Shown: positions 56,936 through 64,000 of the stretch, one piece after another
Numbering within the stretch: the first letter of the stretch is position 1
Layout: every line of letters starts with the position of its first letter
NCBI GenBank assembly: GCA_033439795.1
Contig: JAUTDP010000017.1
Span: 1-64,000, forward strand
Length of the DNA stretch: 64,000 nt
Direction: 5' to 3'
Source: Sordaria brevicollis
Taxonomy: Eukaryota > Ascomycota > Sordariomycetes > Sordariales > Sordariaceae
Program-made: the position numbers and the translations under genes
Notes under the pieces: generated by a model
What the model was told of the DNA's origin: nothing
Database searches by the model: none
What the model saw: only the letters and a program-made list of their open reading frames with translations

Positions 56936-57994
56936 TTATTGCGCAGCAGCCCTGAGGTCACTTAGCTTGTCCACATAGAATGATGGCACAGCAACCGCGT
57001 CTGCCGCCTCCCAGTTTTCCTTCTTGCTCACACCCGTCAGAACCGCAAGAGTTCCGCCCAGCCTACCCTCGATGCCGAACTTGATGTCCGTGTTTAGACG
57101 GTCGCCCACCATGCACGTCTTCGCGCGGTCTAGGTGGAACTTGCCCTCAATGGCATCCATCATGGCCTGGCTAGGCTTTCCGAGCGCCACGGGGTCCTGT
57201 CCCGTCATGTGGACCAGCGGGATGCTGATGGTCCCTGCGCCGGGGAAAAAGTTGTGGTTCATGGGGAAGGTCGAGTCCACGTTCGTGGCCAGGAAGACGG
57301 CGCCGCGGCGGAGATACTGGTATGCATGCGACAACTTCAGGTAGTTGATGTGCCGGTCCAAGCCCGCGAGCACGCAGCCGACCTCGGGATCGAGCAGAGA
57401 CCCGTCCGCGAGGCCCTCGAAGTCTTCCGAGGTAATGTCTCTCCGGTAATACGGGTCGGTGCCACCAATGAACGGAACGTTCTCGGCCTTCAACTCCTGC
57501 TCGATACCTCCCTCTCCGAGCACAAAGACCTTGTTCTTTGGCGGCGCCAGCTTCAGGATCCTGGAGATGTAGATGGCGGATGAATATGCCGAACCAAAAA
57601 TCTCATCTTCTTCTGCTGGGATTCCCAAGCCCTCAAACTTCTTTTTGTACTCAGGGCGAGACTTTGTTGAGTTGTTGGTCACAAACACCGTCTTCTTGCC
57701 TATCAACACCGGTTGTCAGATTGGGGCCCCATATCAAGCTTTACAGACTGGGGCAGATTGTTCAACCTCTTGATCTCAGCAACTCGAGCGTCTCGACAAC
57801 TCCCTCAAAGACATGGTCTCCAGACCACAGTACCCCATCGCAATCAAACAAGAATACCTGTGATAATGTGAGTATTTCGATCCAACAATCTGGGTAATAG
57901 TGATGGTTCCACTTGGGGGTCAACAGACATCAAACTTGTTGATGAACTCGTTGATGGCGGCGGCGTCGCCACTGAGGTATTTCGGCTGCGCCAT
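56936..57994 (-). CDS. HAD-family 4-nitrophenylphosphatase / phosphoglycolate phosphatase (PHO13 type)
   Basis: Three exons, 57994-57929, 57857-57767 and 57699-56936, encode 306 aa. The introns are 71 and 67 nt; their donors (GTCTGT, GTTGAA) are weak, but both junctions keep the frame and restore the conserved core. Exon 2 carries HAD motif I, FLFDCDGVLW, with nucleophile Asp27 and Asp29. Motif II is in VFVTNNSTKSR near residue 60. Motif III/IV is KPSQAMMDA and MVGDRLNTDIKFG. The cap domain of the PGP/PHO13 group lies between motifs II and III. These enzymes hydrolyse 2-phosphoglycolate and other toxic side products of glycolysis and act on 4-nitrophenyl phosphate in vitro. Length fits the family (about 310 aa). 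Probably cytosolic. Confidence 0.92.
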
Positions 57995-60900
57995 GGTAAG
58001 GGTTATTAGGTATGTTCTGAAGGAAAATGAAGCTGTCGCCAAGTGATCGACCCAGGTAGCCTTTCGGAAATGTTCGTCCAAGGCTTGCGAGTGTGTAGTG
58101 GCAGAGTGGTCGCGACCGAGTGTGCTCACTGAATCATTCAGTTTCAGAAGGCCGCCCGTACCTCAGTGAACTTGACCGTGCCTCCAAAGGCGTGGCGGCG
58201 ATCGTGACTCTCAAAGCACCTCCGAGCCCGGCCGCCGCCCCATTTCTGCCCCTGCCGCCTTCCGTAATAGCGACATGATTGGTCGCTGGAATAGTTGCGG
58301 CGCCCAAAATGGATCTGCTTCGGGGCAAGTGGAAAGCTGCCAATAGAGCTCCCAAAACGAGGATGAAGCGCTAGACAACAAGCTGCCATCGCTCGTTGGC
58401 CCTGGCCGAGAAGAAGACGAAGATCGCCAGAACAGAGTTGCCGGGAGATCAACTCTGGTGTTGTAAGTGTCCACTGCTTGTTTCTCAGCGATTGCTTCAA
58501 GGCCATCAGATACGTTGAGGCTGACGATAACCTCTTGCCCTGAACTTGAAATTACAGGGTCGTCTCGAAGATAAGCCGACAACAAGCCCGTGGCCGCCGA
58601 AAGTTTCTCAAGCCGCAAAACACAAAAAAGATGAATGCACTGCCGGTGTCCATCCCGTATCAGTGACGCAACCAGGGCGTTTTCAGAAGCTACCCCTGCG
58701 ACCCGACAAGGGACAATGTGAAATCTACCCCGCCATGTCCCGCCTTACGAGCAATAACTGGCCTTGGAATTAGTATCAAGATTGTGATTCCCTTCCTCCG
58801 AGCTACTTGGCGATGGTATCAACAGAAGGGCAAGGCAAAGCCCTCGATGAGAGAATGGCTGGACGACATTTGCCAACTTGAAAATCTCCAATCAAAGGAT
58901 TTCAACCGGATCATCGCGGGGTTCCTCACTCTGAAAGGAAATTATCAGGACGGGCTGTCACCAACAGTGGACCTGCTGTTCGTCAATATCCTCGACCTCC
59001 AATCCTAGCGGTTAACTATTGGACATTTTGTGTTTTCGCAATTGCCTCGCCTCGCTTGTATAGAAGGATCAATATGAGTCTCACCTCTGTACTTCCACAT
59101 CTACCGACTGAAAAGTCGGTGCAGGTGCAGGTTACGTATACGGCTCTCATTGTCGTCGTTGCGGTGATTGGGGTTATCTTGATCTTCGCCTTATACCCCT
59201 TTTGGACATCAAACAACTGTCTCGCCCTGACTTGTCGCTTGTGTGAACCTGAACGACGGGTCCGGAACCAACCAGACGGAACATCTTCCAACGATGTCTG
59301 TTCGTTCGTTACGGCACTCGGGAAAATCACCGTTCCTTTCAGAGACCACCGCAGACAGAACCCCATTGGACAAACACAGGATGGACAAGAACGATCTGCA
59401 AGTGCATATGCGGGAAGCACATGGCCCGTCTCCGCTTGAGAGAAGCAGGAATCGTATGATTTCTGCATCACAGAACTATTCAAAATCTTGTGTGAAAGTT
59501 CTTGTTGTGGGAGTGTGTATTGAGGACGATATCTTCCAACTATGACGACGATGGCTACCGGTTGGAATGGCAACAGGAATGACTTCTTGAGAGGAACTTG
59601 ATGGAAGTTCAATGAAAACCGGGAATAGCTGCTCTTTGTAAGTTACCTCTAGATGTGTACCAGTCAGTGTACAGGCTACCTGATTCAAGGTCCAGTTTTG
59701 GAGCGTTTCGTCTGCAGAACGCACGGCACCGCCAAGACGTTCCTCTAGCTGCCTCGTAATTTACAAGTTTGTTACAGGCGTTTTCCTATCGGTAACATTG
59801 ACGATGCAGCTTCTCACGACAAGCTCAATCACACACCGTAACCGGAAAAGAAGGTGATCGAGATTAGGAAATCAGATAAAGATATACGTAACTTTACAAC
59901 TCGAGTACTAGGCACGAGTTTTTGCATTTTCAAAAGGAGAGAAGAGTTGCCCCATCAACTCTTTCAGGACCTATTTCGTCATTGATGCCATTCGGAACTT
60001 TCCAGCACTAACTGATCTCACTATGACGAACTGAACCTTGACATAGAATCAAAGGAATTGAGAGCAACTGGATTATTCACAATTGTGTCCTCCATCATCA
60101 TCATTTGCCCCCTCTTTAATACTTTCAGTGTCATACCTATTCTTGAAGGCAAACAATGTCTGAAGTAAAAGGACGAACAATATCCTTCATGGGGTACTGT
60201 AGGACACGATATGGCGTGGCTCATCAAGCTTCAGATCTGTCGTAGTGCAAGAGAGAATCCTTTTGTACAAACAGATCACACAAGACACAAAGCTTCCAGG
60301 TTGCTACCTAACCCCCAGCGAGTGCAATATCGAACCACCAGAGAGCGGGCGAGAGGCTGTGGCAAGTGATATCAAACTCAAAATAGCCATGGTCGACGTT
60401 ATGCGAGACCTTTTACCCTTCACCCCTCCACCATCAACGAGGGCCCCAAGACCCTCGAAATTAAATCCGCATGAATTGGCGATGATATCTCCCTCCCGTG
60501 TCTCATCCATACCACCCGACTGGACTAACACCCCCACGTTTATCAGTTATCGCGACAATGATTTGATAGGGGTTTATCGCATGTCGCCTTGTGAAAAGAG
60601 TCCTTCTCAGTCCGTTGGTGGTTTCCAGGATTTTTCCACATGATTCTATGACGGCCTCTTCCGTTCCCACTGTTATGATCCAACCTACCAACCATGATCG
60701 CTGTTGGCCCGATAGTAGCTAGGTCCTTGCTCTCTGTTGGGTGACCCTGGACTTTTATCTCGCCGGCAGGCCTTCCGAATACCATAGATATACAAAGAGG
60801 TAGTGAGACTGTTCTTGTACTTACAGAGTCCTCGCGTGACTTTGGCCCGTAATACACACACACATTCAGAACTGCTTAGAGCATCTGGAGGTTTGCGGTA

Positions 60901-61355
60901 TCAAAGGCAGGGGAGGTCCAGTCTGCATTTTGATTCGTCGCAAAAGAAAAAAAGGTCTTTTGGCTCTTTCCCTGCAGTTCGCCCGTTGCTAGTTCCCCAC
61001 TAAAAACCTAGACAACGCTCGGAGCTATCGTTACGGCTACCGCTACGGCTTCAGCACTAACAGCTGGCTCGGTTTGCGCTAGAGGTATTGTCCCCGCCCC
61101 CGCAGTACGTTGCACGACAGTTGACACCGACAGACCATCGTAACCCAAACCCTTTGTTCTCTTTTTTTTCCTCTTCCTTCCCTTCACGATTTGGAAAAAA
61201 AGAAAGCAACACATCGAATTCCACCTTTCCGACATATTGTGGCGGTCTCTTATCACCGGTCTACCGAATAGAGAACAGACCACAACAAGAGAAACCCCGC
61301 CCACCCACATCAACCCCTCCCGCGATAAGCTTCTAAGCAACAGCCAGCAAGCAAG
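57995..61355. other. Intergenic region between phosphatase and 6-phosphogluconolactonase
   Basis: Divergent promoters of the two neighbours lie at its ends. A possible small membrane protein (59074-59439) is listed separately. An ATG-initiated minus frame 58144-58506 (120 codons, RRNYSS motif) and a plus frame near 60245-60643 look partly protein-like but lack codon bias or a recognised domain. I do not call them. Confidence 0.55.
59074..59439 (+). CDS. Possible small single-pass membrane protein, 121 aa
   Basis: From ATG 59074 a 121-codon frame has a polar N-terminus of about 27 residues. A strong hydrophobic helix follows (YTALIVVVAVIGVILIFALY), then a Cys-containing segment and a polar tail. 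The helix makes it more protein-like than the neighbouring frames, but codon bias is weak and the tail looks random. The true gene may splice into another frame after about residue 60. No family is recognised. It stands alone in a 3.4-kb gap. Confidence 0.3.
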   Translation: MSLTSVLPHLPTEKSVQVQVTYTALIVVVAVIGVILIFALYPFWTSNNCLALTCRLCEPERRVRNQPDGTSSNDVCSFVTALGKITVPFRDHRRQNPIGQTQDGQERSASAYAGSTWPVSA

Positions 61356-62141
61356 ATGGGCAAGCAAGCCAATCTCTACTCCTTCCCCAGCGTCGACACG
61401 CTCGCGACCGCCCTCCGCTCCTACGTGATCTCGTGCCAGGAGGCCGGCATCGAGCGGCACGGCGTCTTCAAGGTCGGCGTCTCGGGCGGCTCTCTGCCCA
61501 AGACGCTCGCGCAAGCGCTCCTGCCGCCCGCCAAGGACGAATCCGACAAGGTCAAGTGGGAGAGCTGGGAGATCTTCTTTGCGGACGAGCGCGCGGTGCC
61601 CCTCACGCACGAGGACTCCAACTACGCCCTGCTCAAGAAGGAGCTGCTCGACAAGCTGCCCGAGGGCACCCAGCAACCGACGGTGCACACGATTGACGAA
61701 TCCGTGCTGGACGACACGCAGGAGCTGGCGGACCGGTACGAGCAGACGCTCGTTCGCTCCTTTGCCTCGCGCGACTCGGTCAAGCTGCCCATCTTCGACC
61801 TGCTCCTGCTCGGCTGCGGGCCCGACGGACACACGTGCTCCTTGTTCCCCGGACACGAGCTCCTGCGCGAAGCCGAGGCCTGGGTCAGCCCCATCGAGGA
61901 CTCGCCCAAGCCGCCCCCGCGCCGCATCACCCTCACCTTGCCCGTCGTGACGCACTCGGTGCGCGTCGCGTTCGTGGCGACCGGCGGCGGCAAGAAGGAA
62001 ATCATGAAGGATATCTTCGAGGAGGGCAAGGGCTTGCCGTGCGCGCTGGTAAACGAGGCGACGGGCGAGAGGTGCAGTTGGTTTGTCGACAACCCGGCGG
62101 TCGAGGGCGTCAGCTACCCAAAGAGGCCTTTCAGCCTATAA
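61356..62141 (+). CDS. 6-phosphogluconolactonase
   Basis: One exon of 261 aa in strongly GC-rich codons. It catalyses hydrolysis of 6-phosphoglucono-delta-lactone to 6-phosphogluconate, step two of the oxidative pentose phosphate pathway in the cytosol, after glucose-6-phosphate dehydrogenase. Family motifs are complete: GVSGGSLPKTL at 41-51, FFADERAVPLTHEDSNY at about 75-90, and LLGCGPDGHTCSLFPGH at about 151-167, which holds the catalytic Asp-Gly-His. The C-terminal ATGGGKKEIM is also conserved. Length is normal for the SOL/DevB family. The ATG follows a leader with no in-frame start. Codon bias suggests high expression. Confidence 0.95.
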   Translation: MGKQANLYSFPSVDTLATALRSYVISCQEAGIERHGVFKVGVSGGSLPKTLAQALLPPAKDESDKVKWESWEIFFADERAVPLTHEDSNYALLKKELLDKLPEGTQQPTVHTIDESVLDDTQELADRYEQTLVRSFASRDSVKLPIFDLLLLGCGPDGHTCSLFPGHELLREAEAWVSPIEDSPKPPPRRITLTLPVVTHSVRVAFVATGGGKKEIMKDIFEEGKGLPCALVNEATGERCSWFVDNPAVEGVSYPKRPFSL

Positions 62142-62993
62142 GAGCTATGATTATGACGGGATGATGTTATCTTTTGCGCGTGGTGGGAATGAAAGAGGAG
62201 GAGGAGGAAAGGGAAGGCATGGGGTGTTGCAACTTGATCGGCATGTTGCTCCCTCGGGTGATTGTTTGGGGATATAGAAGGTAGACGGGACCATGAAGGA
62301 AAAAATACAAAAGGGTTCAAGAAAGTTCGGAACGAAGAAACGACGCCTCGGGGAAAGTGGAGGAAGCGCAGCACTTGCCTTGGCCCAGGAACGAAGCGAC
62401 GAATTTGGGCAAGTACAGAATAAAATTTAAGAGGAAGAGGTCTACATTGACGAAACGGAACTGAGGATCCAACGGAGCAATAATGGATCTCGGTCAAGCA
62501 TACCCAGAAGGATCAATAGACGTGGACCGGCGGACGCGGAGGTTTGGAGTTGCTTTATGGGACGAAAACAGGAGTGATTGGAGTTTCTCGGATTACCCCG
62601 TACGGATATGTACAGGTAGCGGCGGGGACCTTGTCTCTTTCCATGCAAACGACGTTGATATTGCTATCACACGCCCAATGTTAATCTTCAATGCAATATT
62701 TGACAAAGAACCACCAAGGTCACGAGTTGGCCAAGACGAAGAATGTCAAGTCATATAGCAATAACCTGTATTCCATGCTGTCTGATTCCTGATCTCTAAG
62801 AGTAATCCCCCCTTTAGCCCCTTTTATCCTCGCCTCTTTAAGACGTCTAGACCGAGCCTCGCCGGGTATAATGAAGTCTATGCTCGTACCCGATGCCATT
62901 CCTCCGTCATCTATTCCATGCCTCTTGAGGAGCAAAATTCAAACCCATTCCAACCTCAAGCTTGCACTTCAAGACTCCCTCCGTGTTCCCTCT
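62142..62993. other. Convergent 3' regions of 6-phosphogluconolactonase and GH76 gene
   Basis: The two genes end toward each other. A GAGGAGGAGG purine tract lies near 62190-62220. An ATG-initiated frame 62483-62758 (91 codons) has no codon bias and is not called. Confidence 0.6.
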
Positions 62994-64000
62994 TTAGAGA
63001 AGTGCAACCCACAAGCTCGCGGCCGACTGTTGCTTCGCAAGACTGGCACCATCGAATGGGCCTGCCCAGCTGGTGCCATACAGATTGCCTCCGTCTCGGG
63101 CCTTCTCATACGCCGAGTTTGCGTTCTGCTCCAGGTACGCACGATATGGTCTGCCCGTGATCAGCGAGTCGAATTCGCCGAGATTACGAGCAAAGATGCC
63201 CTTGAAGCTCTGCTGGTCGAAGTTGCAACCCTTGGTGGTGCCCTCGCAGGCGTAATCCGTCAGGACGCCCGTGGAGGGGGGAGTGAGCTGGGGCGAGTTG
63301 ATGACGGCGTTGACGATGGTGGAGGCGTCAAGAATGTAGCTCGGATCGGACGTTGTGCGGAAGAGTTCTGTTTCACACATTGGATCATTAGTTATTCTGA
63401 AATTACTGAAGTATGATAGACGGAAGAAAGTGAATGAAAGGGGGGCACATTACCAGAAAGACCACCGACCAACGCTCCCTGGAGGTATGTCCACGTCGGT
63501 CCCTCGTTGTTGTAGCACACTTCATTTGTCTTGTCTCGAGTCAAACCGTCGTTGAGCAGCCCCTGTGAGTTGATCATGCCCGACTCCTTCAGCCATTTGT
63601 ATGTCTTGACCGCTTTGTCAAGATAAATGGAATCGCCCGTCCGGAGATGCAGACCCGCGGCCAGCTTGATGTAGAGGGCGTTCGCAATGGCGTTTTTGTA
63701 CGTCAAAGCCCTGATATCCACGTAGATTCCGCCGCCACACTCCGTCTCGGTCCAGTACTTCCAGATGTATTCTTCGTCCTGCCTGGCAATGTCCAGGTAT
63801 TGCTTGTCGCCCGTGAGGTCAAACATGCGGAGCATGGCCAGCGCCCACCAGGCCGTATCATCGGTCGAGTCGGCCCTGAAGTTTCCGCCGCCCTGGGGCC
63901 AACCTGGAACAGGCCCTTTTTGCTTCTCAATGATATCGCGCGCTTGAGCGAGGTAGTCCCGAGTGCCGGTTTTCTGCATGTAGTCTAGAACGGCCTGAAG
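62994..64000 (-). CDS. GH76 alpha-1,6-mannanase / mannan endo-1,6-alpha-mannosidase, 3' part
   Basis: Two exons are visible: 64000-63454 (its 5' end is outside the window) and 63367-62994, with an 86-nt intron (GTAATG...CAG). The visible 306 residues contain the GH76 core: STDDTAWWALAMLRMFDLTGD with the catalytic Asp pair, CGGGIYVDIRALTYKNAIANALY, WTYLQGALVGGLSG, and later LTDYACEG and GCNFDQQSFKGIFARNL. These enzymes cut or transfer alpha-1,6-mannose backbones. Fungal members act in the wall, some crosslinking glycoproteins via GPI glycans. No GPI-type hydrophobic tail is seen at the C-terminus (SAASLWVALL), which suggests a secreted form. The signal peptide would lie beyond the window. Confidence 0.92.

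Noticed and set aside
58144..58506. 120-codon minus frame with an RRNYSS segment like a mitochondrial presequence
   Set aside because: No codon bias, basic low-information C-terminus and no family; it may simply be upstream sequence of the phosphatase gene.
60245..60643. 132-codon plus frame
   Set aside because: Begins at a GTG rather than ATG and lacks codon bias; the first ATG leaves a short Pro/Ser-rich fragment.
62483..62758. 91-codon ATG frame after 6-phosphogluconolactonase
   Set aside because: Protein-like composition but no bias for C-ending codons, unlike the adjacent gene; lies in a convergent 3' region.
10431..64000. Dispersed 5S rRNA gene
   Set aside because: Neurospora 5S genes are scattered, so I looked for the conserved internal and end sequences on both strands and saw none.
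1..64000. CRISPR array or bacterial-type operon
   Set aside because: No regularly spaced direct repeats of suitable size, and the gene structure is clearly eukaryotic.

Overview
The window looks like a piece of a Neurospora genome, most likely N. crassa or a close sibling. Four things point there. (1) The first ~10.4 kb is AT-rich DNA almost emptied of CpA/TpG, the mark of repeat-induced point mutation (RIP). (2) Introns are short (53-120 nt) with fungal donors and CTRAY-like branch sites. (3) Genes prefer C-ending codons, and intergenic regions are long with many homopolymers. (4) The gene order (BEK-1-like homeobox, CTR9, EFG1, SEA4/Mio, PacC/PAC-3, SET protein, PHO13-like phosphatase, 6-phosphogluconolactonase, GH76) matches what I remember of N. 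crassa linkage group III around NCU00097 to NCU00086. That match is from memory and was not checked.  Layout. 1-10430 is RIP-mutated heterochromatin. Its recognisable core (about 2560-8930, + strand) is a dead Ty3/gypsy chromovirus with gag and zinc knuckle, protease, reverse transcriptase/RNase H, integrase, chromodomain and a 3' LTR. A ~200-bp stretch at 2335-2530 escaped RIP. 10431-21558 is an 11-kb gene-poor region before the TALE homeobox gene (21559-22854). 22855-29868 holds no clear protein gene but has a tRNA-Glu(UUC) and a 276-bp TA-flanked MITE-like element with 29-bp terminal inverted repeats. CTR9 (minus) follows. Then come two tiny intracellular-looking cysteine-rich genes (65 and 35 aa) sharing exactly the same Cys/His spacing, a secreted Thr/Ser- and Cys-rich protein with a probable GC-AG intron, and the divergent pair EFG1 (minus) / SEA4 (plus). 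A 4-kb PacC upstream region is packed with GCCAAG, the PacC recognition core. The right part has PacC, a SET/MYND-type protein, a HAD phosphatase, 6-phosphogluconolactonase and the 3' part of a GH76 alpha-mannanase running off the end.  Working together. The genes are mostly independent housekeeping and regulatory loci: Paf1-complex transcription, rRNA processing, TORC1 signalling, alkaline-pH response, the oxidative pentose phosphate pathway, metabolite repair and cell-wall mannan. Clearest local logic: probable PacC self-regulation, the shared EFG1/SEA4 promoter, and the tandem small cysteine-rich genes. No RNA or proteomic data were available; exon borders come from splice signals and frame continuity only.
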